Positions 24,594 to 38,524 of a stretch of DNA of 64,000 nucleotides are shown piece by piece. Numbering within the stretch: the stretch's first letter is position 1; the number at the start of each line of letters is the position of its first letter. The translations under genes and the position numbers were made by a program. The notes under the pieces are model-generated. The model was not told where the DNA came from. It ran no database searches and saw only the letters and a list, made by a program, of their open reading frames with translations. The stretch comes from Malus domestica (taxonomy: Eukaryota > Streptophyta > Magnoliopsida > Rosales > Rosaceae): positions 2,175,001 to 2,239,000 of the forward strand of contig NC_091672.1 in assembly GCF_042453785.1 (NCBI RefSeq), written 5' to 3'.

Positions 24594-25750
24594 CCTCTAC
24601 CAATGGATGGCGGCGACGGCGGGTGAGAGGTCAGAGTGGAGGTAGGTAATGGCAGCGACAACCTGTGCTCGTGGCGGCGGCAGAGAGAAAAACCCAGTAT
24701 CCCAGATTCCCAGCGTTCAAAGGAGTTTGGTGTTGAATCCTAATCCGACTCTTGTGCGCCAGCCGCCGGCGATTGTTTTCGTCCTACCACTTTTGAAACC
24801 TGATTTTTATTCCACAACGACCGTTTGATACCGTTCGTTTTCACGTCACTTTTCGATATTTTTTTTTTTTTTTTTTAAAACTCATTCGGCAAGTTTTCAA
24901 AAACAAAAAAAAAACCCCAAAAAATGAAAATTTGTTGTAAATCATATTTATTAAGTGATTGTTCACTTTTGAGTCAATATGTAATTTGCTAGGACATTTT
25001 TTATGTAAATTTTAAGGAAAATTAATAAAAATGGCTTTAAAATTTGGAGTTTTAATAAAAAAAAACAAAAATGTGTTGTAAGTGAATAATATCATACTAA
25101 ATAGTCACATGAATATATCGAACTCGATGGATACCTCACACCTCGAGTATTTTGTTTTCCCTGTCGTTGACGATAAATTATTTTGCCTCTTGACTAGAAA
25201 TGAAATTGCAGATATCCTAAACGACATTCAACATCCGCAATGATGTGTAGGATTATTACAAATCTGTACAGACATTTGAGGTCGAGTTATGTAGGGGGAA
25301 ATGATTTTCAGTTCTTGATTCATCGTTGATTTATCCAAGCATGTAACTAGAAACTAGAGGGAAAGTACAAGAGGATAAAGAGGGAGTGCGGAAATCATTT
25401 CCTCTACGAGTCCATCATATATAACTCAAACATATGATTGTAAAAAGTAATTCTAGTTCACCTGCGTGCACACTTCTAACTTCAACCGTAGGATCGTGTT
25501 CGACCCTACTCTTGAGGTTAGAGTTTCAAACATAGCTACAGAGTGGCGGAGCTAAATATTTGTCATAATGTGGGGAGTGATGAAAAACGTCAGAGAGGCA
25601 TTTCATCGAACACTTTATCTCTTCGTTTAAAAAATTACTCACTAATGGGGTCAAAATATATCTTAACCCAAGATTACTCGATTGTGGGTTCAATATTCCG
25701 AAAGTGTAAGAAAAAAAAAAGGACGACGGATTGTTCGTCACTGTTGTTAA
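24594..25750. other. Divergent spacer: HPA promoter/5' UTR and FBL11 3' end
   Basis: The first ~200 bp next to the HPA ATG are GC-rich (GGCGGCGACGGCGGG) and probably leader/promoter. At 24990-25075 a fragment resembling the TTAACGAAAA-type MITE (AATAAAAATGGCTTTAAAAT, GGAGTTTTAATAAA) appears. The remainder is AT-rich, with the FBL11 3' UTR expected near 25550-25750. Confidence 0.45.
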
Positions 25751-28700
25751 TTAGAGTCTTTCTTTCACCACCGTTCTAGTGGCGGTGCTGCTGTTCCATA
25801 CCAGTACAAGTGTTTCTTTGTGCACCAGCCTCCTCCGAGCCTCGAGAAACGCAACGTTCCGGCCACATTTCTCGGTCTTGCATCTTGCAATCTTGACAGT
25901 ACTTAAGAAATACCTATCTGCATACTACAACAAACAACACAGATCCCTTTAGGTTGTTTTGAAGGAAACACTAACACTTTGAGTGAAAAAGGTCATGCGC
26001 TCGTGCGTGCGTGAGAGAGAGAGAGAGAGATTAACTTACATTCGGAATGTCAAAATCACCTTCACTGGCATCACACAAGTCTAACGATACTCTCCTAAGC
26101 ATTGGAAACTGAAATCAACACAAAAGACACACGATTGTATTAACTTATTAACCGTTAAACTTGATTCCTCTGATTGAATACAAGAACTGAGGTATTACCT
26201 TAGAAGCAGCGTCGAAAATAAAGCTTTTCTGTATCCCAGGGCCCTGTATAAACAGACAGTGATAGTATTATTGGAAGGTATACGATGTTCCAGTTGCAGT
26301 GTATGTAGTAGCGGCACAATAATATTTATCAGATGAGAATGCAAGATGAAAAGAAACAGTTGCTCAAATCTCACATTATGACGCAGCAAGAGATCTTCAA
26401 GAGCTTTACATCTAAAAAGAGAAGAAACCCCCTTCGCTGTCACTTGTCCACACTCCTAAACATCAAAATCGATCACATTTGTCAACATACATGGCGCACT
26501 GACAAATACGGTAAAAGTAGTGCAGGGGACCTCCAAAAACACAAGAAGAACAGAATTTTAAAATCACAGATCGAACTGATAATTATGTGTCAAGTGAACC
26601 AGTCATTGACACATATATAAGTATCATGGCTAGAAAACAAGAAGAACTTGAAAACGGCAAAAACCTCAAGATGGACTGAAACCAAGCCTGGCCATCCATG
26701 CGAAATTATCCGCTGAGACTCTGCAAACAAGAGAGAACAGAAAGTTAAAGTGGCATATCAATTACCCCAAAAAGAGTAGCTACTGTTTTCAATTTGCTTT
26801 AGAGGTACACTCACACACAGATAACACAACAAAAGGATATTCCTGTAATGGAATAGAAAGAAACCAAGAACAGGTTACCCACTGAAGCGCTTGTTATTGG
26901 GAAATCGAATCATGAATTAGATATGACTAAGGAAATGTCTACATGCTGTGTCAATACAAGGCAAGCTCAAATGATACCCTTTGAAACAAATAGCTCCTAA
27001 CCTGAATTCAGAAGCGTACACCCTAGCAGCGAAAGCTCAACCAGATTTGTACAGCTTTGAGTAAGAATAACCAAATCATTGTTGGTTATCCAAGGGGTCA
27101 CCCGCTCAAGTTTCAACGTCCTCAGGTTTGGCATGGAAAACTTAAAGCTTAAAATAGATATATCACCAAGACAGTGACACAAAGCAAAAACTACCAAGTT
27201 CTTCAGATTTTCCATAATGCTCAAAATGGCACCATCAGATATTACCTGTAAAAGTATCAAAATCATCGTACAAACAAACAATAACTGTATATTTCCTATT
27301 CAAATGTAGGTTTTGATGCAAGAGAAACATATATTTTGAAACCGAAAGAAGAAGAAAAAGAAGTGTGTCTTTCGCCAAAACTAATATCACCAAAACTGCA
27401 TGAATATATACCTAAGGAGACATCAGTTAACTCATGCTGATCTGATCAATAAGAATTTATCTGATAGGTGAACTAACCACACAAATAGGGGAAGTGTCTC
27501 TCGCAAAATTCAATATTTAAAACTAATTGTCCCTGAGTACTTTTAGTATTGATGATGTTACAGCTAATGCATGTATAACGGCATGAGCCACAAGGGATGT
27601 TTCAGGTATTGTCTACAATTGTCTCAAAATCCACAAACAAGTTACCTGAAAATAAAGAATAATTGACTCTAGCATAGGAGAAATAGTTGGTAGTTTTCTC
27701 AGTCCATCTTCACCTAATGATCCACCTAAGCCCACAGTTATTTTCCTCAGTGATGTGACTGCGGGTTTCAGAGCTTTCAAAGAGGAGTAAGAAAATCCCC
27801 ATCCAAGTGCAATTTCTTCCAGTACGCAAGTTCTTCCTATTTCATTATGCAGTTCTCTGCAAGAGTAGGAGGAAGAAAATGCTCGCTTCTGAGCCTCACT
27901 TTCCTGTTGAGACAAATTCCTGCATCCTCTCGCTTTCAAACACTTTACACCTGGATTTCCACTGATGAGATGAGCTAAAGCAGCTTTTGAAACCTGAAAT
28001 TTACAAGCACATAATTACCATGGTTACATCCATGATAATAGGAACACAGATGGGTTTTACCTGATGTCTTATATCCATTACCAAGTTGAACTTTTCAAAG
28101 AGTTTTACATCAGCTTCCTTCCATTGATTCCCCAATTATATAAACCAGATTTATGCAAGAAACAGTGTGTTGTCTATGTTAATACTCACAAGGGTTTATG
28201 TGCAAGGCCAATTGACTTCATAGATGCATAGGAACCTTAGGAGCATACTAGGATGTAGTTGCAGGATTAACTTACCCGCTAAGGGAGTATAGCCATGTAA
28301 CTAACTTATTTCTCACAATCACATGCATATGTTAGTGTGTATAATCACTAACTTTGATGACTCACCACAGTATTAGAAACATCAAGCATCTCCAAGGAAG
28401 AACTTCTGAAACTATATAGAGCACCATCAGAAAGGTAAGTATCACTTAAGCAAAGAGTCTTCAGCTTTTGCATTTGAGACATAAGCTTTACAAGAGATGC
28501 TTCATCAACACCTGAGAAACAAAAACGATTGACCATACATCATACGTGTCATCCAGTGAACTTTAGGCATTTCCTTGGTCCATTTTTACGTAATCTAGAC
28601 CCGGAAATGAAATTAACGCAGCTCATCTGAACTGGTTGGATTTGTTACAGCCATCATTTCAAAACGTTTTAGGTCCTAGATCATCTCAAATCATCAGTAA

Positions 28701-31700
28701 ATATAAGAAATGACAGAAATTGTGTTAACCGGTCAATGCTGCGAAAGAATTTCATATAATAACAGATTATAGGACCGACATATATCAGAAAGACAAGGAA
28801 AGGCCTTACTACTAACCTCAAGTACCCAATAGCAAGTACAGTTAAGCTAAATCTTAGTCAAGCAATTCTCAAAGACTTCCCAGTTAGAAATTGTTACTTC
28901 TCTCGGGTTTTATTTTTTAATTTCTTGTATATGGAAGCACTGGTCAAAGACAGAGAAGCTATACACTACACTTTCTGTGAACTATATGGACAAATGGTGC
29001 CTTATACCAAGTATCTCAATTCTCAAAAATGAAAATAATAAAAAATAAAAATGAAATCCCTAGAGTTTCTGCTTGTAGAGAATGAGGATGTTGATGGACA
29101 TAAGTCTTCAAAGTTCAAATTATAAACTCCCAAAGCAAAAGTAACAAGGGAATTGACACTCACATTTGCAGCTTCCCATGTGAAGTGTTTGAAGATTATG
29201 TGCCAAGGAATCCAATTGCTCGTTTTCAATTTGTTGGACAGCAATATGATTGGAAGAGCTAGAACAAAGAGCTAAAACTGAATTAATCCCGAAGGAGGTG
29301 TCACATACTAAAACGGAGTGCAGCTTAATACATCTGCCTAGAACACTTGCTATGCCAACATCAGTTAATGAAATACACCCTTTGAGGTTTAGGTATTGCA
29401 AGCAGACACAGAATCTGGAGATGTACTGAAGATCTGAATCTGGCATAAACGTTGAAAGGAAATGTTAGTGGGGTGAACAATGATGCAAAATCAGGCGCCA
29501 CCAATAAAAAGGAAAAACAAGTATCATGCATTATGGGATTCATGTGTGCAACTGCGCATTCACAATATTGAACCTTTCCTGGGCTAATTAAATTACAAGG
29601 AAAAATACTTCAAAAAAGAAATCCAATATTTCCACCATTGCAGCATTCAAATGTCAGAGTAGAACATTTCAAAATCCCTGGCCCAACATTATTAATAATG
29701 TGTACATATGCTTTCATCAATAGCATGCCACAGAAAGGCCAAAATTTCCACTTTATGGGGTTTACGATGATCTCATGTCTTATATGCAATAGAATGGTAA
29801 GCATTTTTCCACTAACTTTGTCCACAAGTTTAACAAAGACAACTGTCAATGAAATCAGTATGCCAAACTATCTTTTGGAGGTACGAAACATTAACGACTT
29901 TATCAATAGAAAATCTGGAACTATTGAAAAATATCTCACCATAAAGATCGCTTCGGCCCTCCAATGTGAGTTTTGCAAGAGATAGTCCAGAGTAAAAAGA
30001 AGTCATATCCCGACAATTTAAGGGCGAATTTGATATTTGAGGTGTTATATCTGGACTTGAGGATACAACAGACACTTGTGATGATATAATTGGAGTAGTG
30101 TCAATAGTCAAGTCAATTTCACAGACCATGGGGCATTTCAGCACCAGTTTGCGCAAAGTGCTTATCTTGAAGTTCAATAAAAAAGCTGCCTTCAGTGTTC
30201 TTAAAGATGGAAATGATTTGCAAAAGCATTCAATGGCAGTTTCAAGATGTAACCTTGGACACTTGGAAATATCCACCTCTTGTACCGCTTCAAAAGACAA
30301 AGTTGGCAACGACTTCAGTAGTGCAAAAGATTCTCGTTCAAGATGTTTAAGGTTAAATGGTGACTGTTCAATACTCCTTAGAGTGTATTCCATACTGTTT
30401 GAAAAAGGAAGCAAAGAAAAAAGTAGCACGACTGATGTCATCTGTGGGCAACTTGAAAGATTTACTTTCTGCACAAAGAAAAAGACTAAGTTATATACTA
30501 ATGAACATTAACTGTCCGCCAAATGTTTGATGTTTCAGATACTAAGAAACTATACACCACGAATCTATGATATCAATAGTTTGACAGCATGCACATAAAT
30601 ATCTCCATCCTTTTTCCTAATAAATTTCAAAATTTGCTTAGTCTCTGTATCACGGGATGGATCTTGATTCTTGATGCACCCATATAACCTCCCTTAATTA
30701 CTCTTTGCAAAGACCTTGGCAGTTGGCACTACCGTCTTCATATGAACAGTAACTCTAACCCTTAAGAAAAGTTTATCTGATAGACCCTTGTATAACTTCC
30801 AAAAAAACAGATTAGCATCTACTGGAAACGGACATAAAACTTCCTAAAAGGAAAAAATAAAATTCCTAATAAAAAACCTCCCATTTGTTACTTTCCCCCT
30901 CCGCCTTCAAGAATGTATATGATGCATATGCACATGATGGGATAGAGAAAACACTGAAATGTTATTCTTTCATCGCATGTATGATGTACCTTGAGTCATA
31001 TAAACCCTCAAACTACACCGACAACTAAGCCTTATCCCACTAAGATATAAACCCTCAACTGAAAAAACAAAATAAAACCTTTTTCCAAACGGAGTTCTGA
31101 GGTCCTTAGTGACAGGAATACCTTAGAAAATTTTGTCAGCCGAATACGTAAGTCATGCAAGTGACCATCGGCCAAGGCTTCTATTGAGCTAGTGGATGGA
31201 ATTCTCAGTAGTCTGAAAATTGAATCAATGCTCTGATCAGCAAACTTAGAAAAATGACAAGAACTTCTTTTCTCTGAAAAAAGAACCCGATCAGTTTGTG
31301 TAAGAATAGGAAAAAAATGAGTATGTATTGGTGCCCTTTGTCTAACATCAAAAAATTAAGCATACCTGCAGCAAACCACAATGGCAAAAGGCGTACACGG
31401 ATCTGTTCAACAGCAACCAATAGATGATTTAACACAAAGATTGCAGTTTACTAAAGATTTTGGCAGATAAATACTGAATGGTAGTATTTCAGGTTTCTGC
31501 TTTATGAATACCTAAACTCAGAAAATTCAGATTTAATGCTACTGAATGACTAAGGAGAATTAAATCACTATTTTACTAAGTTTTATACTTACCATATAAA
31601 CTTCAGAAAATAATATACAGAAAATATACAGAGACAAACGATGTAAAATTTACGCTTAACTACATCAAGGACAATTATAACACTGCTAAAATCCCCTACA

Positions 31701-34548
31701 TATTTATTTTCAAGAATACGAGGGATCAATTGGTAGCACAAGTAATGAACTTTTATAATACGGCATGTCACAACTCACAAAGTAAATAATCCCTCTACAT
31801 GGTTCAATAATTTCTAATTATAGAGCGGTAATTACCCTTCTTGTCTTTAGATCTATAGTTTACCCTTATCGTACCTATTTCCACAAACTTGTGAACATAA
31901 CATTATGCCGCATTGTCCCCATTATATTATGAGGCATATTGGGAAAAGTTTCATCCAAGTAACAATTAGTGCTAAACTGCCTTTAAATGAAACTGAAAAG
32001 TTGCTCGATGGGGCAATTTGTTATGATTATTAGGTAACTCACTCTTTGGTGACTTTCATCAGAAAGTTGCAACATTTCCTTCCTATTATCCAGTTAAAAC
32101 TATGCAGGCTATGGATTGGCTGTCAAGCTTAGTGTACCTCGCATGTTGATGTTTTTCAAAAACTGATATGGAGTCGCATTCATGGTTGAAGATAATTGCT
32201 TATGATATAACTCGCAGCAGTAGTAGATCCTAGTTAAACAAGTCACCTTCCAAGGCTGTATATCATTTTGGTCCTCAACATATACATGAAACATTGTTGA
32301 TCTGTACCTCTTTCAAAATGCCAGTGCAGACATCTTCATTTCTGCTCAAGCCATCCATCCTTTCTGTGTTAGCATCAAGCCAAACTAAAAGTGCATTGGA
32401 AAGATACATCTCGCTGTGAAAGACAACTAAGAGTAAGATATCAGAGTGCCAATATGTCTAACAGAAAATTAAGCTAGGCTATTCAAAGGATAACTAACCT
32501 GTCGACTGTCAAATCCATGTGCTTTACACAAGATAGTAATAAGTCGTAAGGAATATCTACAAAATAATTCATGCACATGGCCCACATCTGGAAAACCAAA
32601 CCATAATCTGTCAGTTTCAATTAGTGAATAGGTTGGGCACAGTGAACAAATATTGCACAAAACACAGAAATCATAAGCCTGTTAACATACGAATCACTAG
32701 GATCTGATGCCACTTAAGTGAAAACAATCTCCTCCCATTCAACTATTAGCAACGACTTGATCGTGAAGAAATATACCAAAGCATCTTTTTCAGATTAAAC
32801 AATAGTAGCCATATATCCGTGAGTTCATGACCACATCATCAATAAAGTGACACATGCTCGGGATGACAGGAGACTATTAGATCAACGTCATGGTGTTTTC
32901 AGTAATCATTTAATTCTCTTTGTCTCTCCCCATCTCCCTTTTGGGCTTCCTTCAACTCTTATATCCTCCTCATATCATAGCCATCTCAAACAGAACCCTC
33001 TCTTTTATTTTAGACCCTGTACGATGAATATTAAGACTAAACCAAACCAATCTAAAGAGAGATCATTCAACTGAAATGTTACCTCACAATTAACCATAAT
33101 TTTCTACTCATCAGTCATTACGTCAATATAAATCCACAACCCGTCACTAGCCACTTCAGTAAAAAGTCCTTTCCAAAAAGATTTATGAGTTAATACTGAA
33201 GCATGATTGAATTTTCAAAGGGTTGTGCTATCCACACACCCTTTTTTACTTCTAACACACCTTCTCAATTTTCGAACGTCAGATCGTATGAATTGAAGAA
33301 GATCAATGGACAAACATTAACAAGGGTGTGTGTGCATAGCACAACGCTTTTCAAAACATAATGATTGTGCACAGAAGTTCAATATAAGTTGAGAACATAC
33401 AAAATTTCTGGCAAGATAGCTCGCACACAATTCTGGAAGAAAATCAAGGGCTGCAATGTATTCCATTTCATCCATTAGACTGGAGAACATAACAATAACA
33501 ATGCTAAATTCGAACATGAGTTTTTCAAAAAATTAAATTTTCATGTTCAAATCATTCTCACCGTGCTCTACACCGAAGCTCCAAATAGAAATCAAATCAT
33601 CCAATTGTATTTGTGGTTGTAACTCCGCCGACACTACCTCAGAAAACCAAGTTTTACATCTCACGAGAAGCATCTCCACTCCAAAATAGAGTGCACCCTG
33701 CAATGCAAACGCAACGCAGTATTTTCAAAAGAATAATATTAACTTCACAAAACACTGGATGTGATTTGAAAGGTGGAAATAATAAACATTCAACCTTCAA
33801 GTCATGAAATGCTGTTTTTCTTCAACAATGTCGAATGGTATGAACAATTTTAAGATCAAGCCAAAACAAATAACCAAATGAATAAAAGATAAGAACACCA
33901 TTGGATCAAAACTAGCACATAGTAAAAAGTTAAATTTATTTACCTCAAAAAGAAGGAGGAAATTATCAGATGTAACTTCCAATCCCAATGGGGAGTCATA
34001 TAAACAATTGAGAATGCTTAGAAATATTTCCAGGTTCCACTCAATTTCTATACATTCCCGGCCCGATTCGCTACAAAAAAGTTCAAATTTTTTAACCGGA
34101 AGCAATCAAATTCAAGCAATTAAAGAGCTTTTTAATTAAAAATCAAAAATCAAAATTTACAGTCAAAGTTCTAAGCTCGGATTCAGTTTTCGGAATAAGG
34201 AAATCGATTACCTAAAGCTGCCGCTTAGGAGTCCATGGAAGTACGAAGAGTGTTGGATGAGCCTGCAAGCACAGATGGAATTCAAACTCAAAATCAAAAT
34301 TAATTTTGCCGCATTTAATTTTCTGGGGAAACAAATGGAAAATGAGTGAGAAAATGAGAAGCCAGGCAGCACCTGTTCCGATGTGCTTGAACTCTGACTG
34401 TTTGGTGACGGAGAATGGCTGGCAAATCCCAGGATAGGATATCCTCGACAGAAATTAAAACTTCTTTATCCGGGGTGGTGTTTGGTTGGATTGGACTGGG
34501 GTTTGTGCATACGACGGTGATGAAGTCGTCGTCGGAGGTCGAAGCCAT
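25751..34548 (-). CDS. FBL11: BTB/POZ and leucine-rich-repeat protein, FBL11-like
   Basis: Likely substrate adaptor of a cullin-RING ubiquitin ligase (inferred from BTB plus F-box-type LRRs). Nineteen exons: 34373-34548, 34212-34262, 33944-34070, 33562-33697, 33401-33450, 32499-32587, 32308-32413, 31366-31402, 31122-31273, 29940-30468, 29164-29439, 28366-28511, 27646-27993, 27002-27245, 26665-26720, 26375-26455, 26199-26243, 26040-26108 and 25751-25924. They close in frame at 2892 nt, 963 aa. Residues ~25-120 are BTB-like (VRVQAHRNRLIQHSSYFHGL, then LYDSPLGLEVTSDNFLLLFE), followed by a BACK-like helical part. From ~310 to ~890 come Cys-containing LRRs (LQYLNLKGCISLTDVGIASV, LKTLCLSDTYLSDGAL). 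The C-terminal ~57 residues are basic. The acceptor at 33450 was chosen because it restores HALDFLPELC; nearby AGs give stops. Confidence 0.9.
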
Positions 34549-34582
34549 GCTCTCTGGTTTTCCGATGCCGAAAAGCTTTAGT

Positions 34583-34622
<40 letters not shown>

Positions 34623-34640
34623 GAAAATGGAAGCAGAGTG
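34549..34640 (-). promoter_or_regulatory. FBL11 5' leader with (GA)n tract
   Basis: A (CT)18-like run on the plus strand at 34583-34619, (GA)n on the transcribed strand, lies 35 bp upstream of the ATG, inside the probable leader. GA-rich leaders are common in plant genes and are often length-polymorphic. The transcription start was not located. Confidence 0.55.
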
Positions 34641-35033
34641 TCCTTTCTGTAATGAATGTAGTCACACTCGTTCGGCAAACACTGAAGGAACGAATGATTG
34701 TAGATTTTCGGCAGAAGTCATCAAAATGTTTTTATAATTTCGGTGAGCTATTCGGCCACCCAGGCTCGAATACCTTTAGCGACCAAATGGTAGCTTCTTC
34801 CACTGAAGGAACGAAGGGGAAGAATTGCAATTCGACAAATGATTTGTGTTTCGTTAAACTGAGATTTTATTCGGGGTTCACTTGGTTGGTCGGATGAAGA
34901 TTCAGCCTAGACGCTGCCTTTCTAGTAGAAAACCGTATTAAAATGACAAACTTTTGCGCATGGATGACTGTTGCTAGCAGCCATCATGTGCAGACCATCC
35001 TAGCGGTGATACACCATCGAACCATCGATATTC

Positions 35034-35194
35034 CAAAAAGGTCGTACCCAGTGCACAAGGTTCCCGCTTTACGCAGGGTCTGGGAGAGGTGAATGTCGGC
35101 TAGCCTTACCCCCATTTATGGAGAGGCTGCTCCCAAGTCTCCTCTCCATAAATAGGGGTAAGGCTAGCCGACATTCACCTCTCCCAGACCCTAT
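35034..35194. repeat. Inverted pair of Au-like SINE fragments
   Basis: Left arm at 35035-35125 (GTACCCAGTGCACAAGG, ... GGGTCTGGGAGAGGTGAATG, TCGGCTAGCCTTACCCCC) faces a reversed copy at 35140-35193. The matching arms of about 50 bp flank a 12-15 bp loop. The words match, as I remember them, the 3' region of the plant Au SINE family (GTGCACTGGGTACGACC on the other strand). The right copy is truncated before that end. Confidence 0.55.
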
Positions 35195-35365
35195 TCCAAA
35201 ATGTACAAAATTTCGGAATCCGATATATGCGCCATTACTGAAAGCTTAAAAAGTATATACATAAGCTAGATTTATGAGTTACATATTGGAAAGGAGGAGG
35301 TCTTTCAAGAGAGAACAATACATACACAAGCAGAAAGCTTCTTCTCCTAAAACTGTGATTTCCCT

Positions 35366-38300
35366 CTAAAATAACTCAAACTCTAGGTGCTCTCCCGTCG
35401 CTGTTAACTCCAAATACTTGGTATTCTCCTGAGCAGCAGGCATGTCGGGAATTTCAAAATCACAAAACTCGGGCAGTTCTGGCGGAATGGCGCAGCGTAT
35501 CAGTGCCCAATTCAGGCCCTCAAAGAACGGATGCTGCTTGATCTCACCGGCCCCTTTCTCTGATCCCAACCGATTCTCTGGCTCCTTTACCAACAGACCT
35601 CTGATGAGATCTCGAGCCTGGAAACTAACAAGGGGGCCCTCTGGGAACCTTAGGCTCTGCAACACCACATTGGCCAACGTTTCCTCGTTGTTAATACCCT
35701 TGAACGGTGTTCTGCCATATAGAAGCTCGTAAAGGAAGATTCCGAACGTCCACCAATCAACTGCAGCTCCATGACCCTCTCCTTTGATGATCTCCGGAGC
35801 CAAGTACTCATGGGTCCCGACAAAGGAATTGGACCGCGCATCAGTAGGCTCTGCCACAAGCTGCGGCAATGATCTAACATGGGATGCAGGGTCATTTTTG
35901 GACTTCTTTGTTTTTCTAGCAGCCGGTAAAAACCTAGGGGTGAAGCATGAGACTTGACAGGAGGGTTCAATGCAGAACGGCTCAGCGCAGCTAGATTGTG
36001 TACATGGACCAGACAATCTTGCACGATCACCATCGCATGAAGGTGATTTCAATAGAGTTGGACTGACAGTGCACCTGAGAGACAGGTCAAAATCTGTGAG
36101 CATGATGTGACCATCTTCCCGGACTAGAATGTTTTCTGGTTTCAAATCCCGATAAACTACCCCAAGCATGTGCAAATACTCCAAAGCAAGGAGAACTTCC
36201 GCAACATAGAACCTGAAAGCACAAAGGTTTAAATTAGTTTTGAAATGGTAAAATTCCAGCACCTATTTAATACACAAAAAAGTACTAGATCAGAGGGACA
36301 TGAATCTAATGGTCAGTTACTCCACCGAATTATATAATGAAGTGAAGCTCTTTAGAGATGACCCGTAAAATTAAGGACAAAAAACAATTCAAGATGTCAT
36401 GTAGCAATTTCTCTCAGAGATGAGAAGGCATCCCTTACGGTGATAGCTGACTGGGAAAAACACATTAAATAAAATTTACGTAGTTGGGGTGGTGAGTGTT
36501 GGTGTAGGCGGAGGTTACAAAGGTGTATATTTTTATTTTCTTAGACAATTATCTTGTAACTAATGCTTGACTGCAGATAATGTCAAATAGCATCCAAAAC
36601 AAAATGTAAAAGTCCGATATAGGTGTTAATTCAAATATTTCTACCTTGTTGCCTCTTCAGAAAAACACCTTCCAATTTGCTTCTGCCGGAGGACATGAAG
36701 ATCTCCACCTGGGCAATACTCCATAACTAAGCACGACAAATTATCTGATGTAAATTGGGTATACAGTGTAGGGAGAAAAGGATGATCAAGCATCCTCAGT
36801 ATTTCGCTTTCAGTCTGCGCCCTAGGCATCTTCTTCCTTCTAGCCAAGAACTCATTGTCCATTACCTTTATGGCAAAAAGGCAATTCGTACTAATGAGCT
36901 CAGCAAGATATACAGTTCCTATGTCTCCACAACCAAGCTTCTTCAAAAGATTGAAGTGTCTCAAGCCCAGGGATCCATGCTGCAACCGAACATGACGGAT
37001 GGCCTCCCATCTCACATCCTTCGACATGTGAGGCTTATTGCTGCAACTAGATCCACTGGCATTGCTCTCGTCACTCAAACTCGTACTACTACTATGATCA
37101 CCTTCGCTACTTTTTGAGCTTTGGGAGAATTCCCCTTTTTCTTTTGATTTGGGGTTCTTTTTTGCTTTCATAATGTCATCTCCCCCTTTATTGCCAGTAT
37201 TACTGCTGTCGAAGGTGAAGCCTGGTTTACCTGGAATGCTGTGCCCATTATTTGAGTTTACCTCAGCAGTAAGACCGTTAAACTGGGGTGCCAAAGAACC
37301 TTGATTGGATTGTTGTCCAGCTCCTTGTATTGCACATTGACATCTCTCGCAGACCAGCTGACTTGTACAAGGATCAAAATCAGCATCAACTTCATTATAA
37401 TTACTAGAGTTGCAGGCCGCAGAACTTGACTCTTGCCTTGTCTTCTTCTTTACGATATTCCTATTCCTGCTGGCTGCTTTTACAGAGCGGAGCGCATTTC
37501 TGGATACTCTGCTTGCCGGATTTCGATTCACCGAACTCGATGAAGAAGGTACTACATGCAACTTGACTTTCCGCCCTGGTTTTGCTGCTGATAACTTATT
37601 AGCTAACTTGGTTTTGGCAGGAACATTTTGAACAAGTACTGATGTATTGCCACTTGTAGATTTAAGTTTCTCTTTCTTCACCAGCTCCGTCTTAGTTTTT
37701 GTCTGTAACATGGTTCTGGAAGGAACATTTTCAGCAAGTCCTGAAATATGATCACTTTTAGATTTATTTTTCTTCTTCTGTCCCAGTTCCGCCTTCACTG
37801 TTTGCTCCCCTACTGTCCTTAACTTGCAACTGGAAGTACTTTCATTTTGCACTATTGTGCTCCCAGAGTTGTTTTCTGTTTTCCCAATGGCAAATCGAGG
37901 AGAAGAATGTCCACTCTGGCTTGATGACTTCATCTTGGATATTTGAGGATGCTCAGACAACTCCTCACAAGAATTTGAAATGCTTTCTTCTGGCACCAGA
38001 GAGATTTCAACCATATTTCCCCTATCTTCACTTGAGGAGGCACCAGATTGACTGGATTGAACAACAACTGCATTGTATAACGTCTTGATCCTCCCAGCTT
38101 CCGAGGGTCTTGCAGGACTTGTCAATTTTGATAATCGTTTCATAGCAGCCATTTCTGATGCCTTGGTAATAGAGAGCTCTCTTAACGCCTGCTTCAGTGT
38201 CGCCGGTTCTGAATTACCAATCCCTGGTGAGCGAGACACACCCACTGTAATTGGTTTCTTTAAGGCACTTCTATTTAAAGGGCTAGTGCCTACTTGCTTT

Positions 38301-38524
38301 GAATGATCTGAACCCTTGGATGGAGTTTTGATTGCCTCGAAGAGCTTATTAATATCATCTTCTAGAGAATCCTTGTATCCCAGTTTTAGAACAGGAGGAA
38401 GCTTCCAATCTTTGTCATCTTTACCAAATCCAGAATTCAGCTGATGTATTCCGTGAAAATATTGACCTGTAGTCAGCTCATCTTTCGCTTCCACAATTTC
38501 AGATGTACCGGCGAATGAACCCAT
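35366..38524 (-). CDS. KIPK: AGCVIII protein kinase, KIPK type
   Basis: Ser/Thr kinase of the D6PK/KIPK branch (the family is linked to kinesin-like calmodulin-binding protein and polar growth). Two exons, 36645-38524 and 35366-36212, join as AG|G to give 908 aa. Residues 1 to ~510 are a Ser/Lys-rich low-complexity N-terminal region. The kinase domain starts about residue 524: Gly loop [17 protein letters not shown] lysine, catalytic YRDLKPEN, and DFD in place of DFG, diagnostic of AGCVIII. About 90 residues are inserted before the activation segment [12 protein letters not shown]. The tail ends EFELF, a PIF-like hydrophobic end. A 5' UTR intron runs about 38746-39544. No lesions seen. Confidence 0.93.

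Noticed and set aside
36755..38306. Several plus-strand ORFs of 70-120 codons
   Set aside because: Antisense shadows of the KIPK coding exon.
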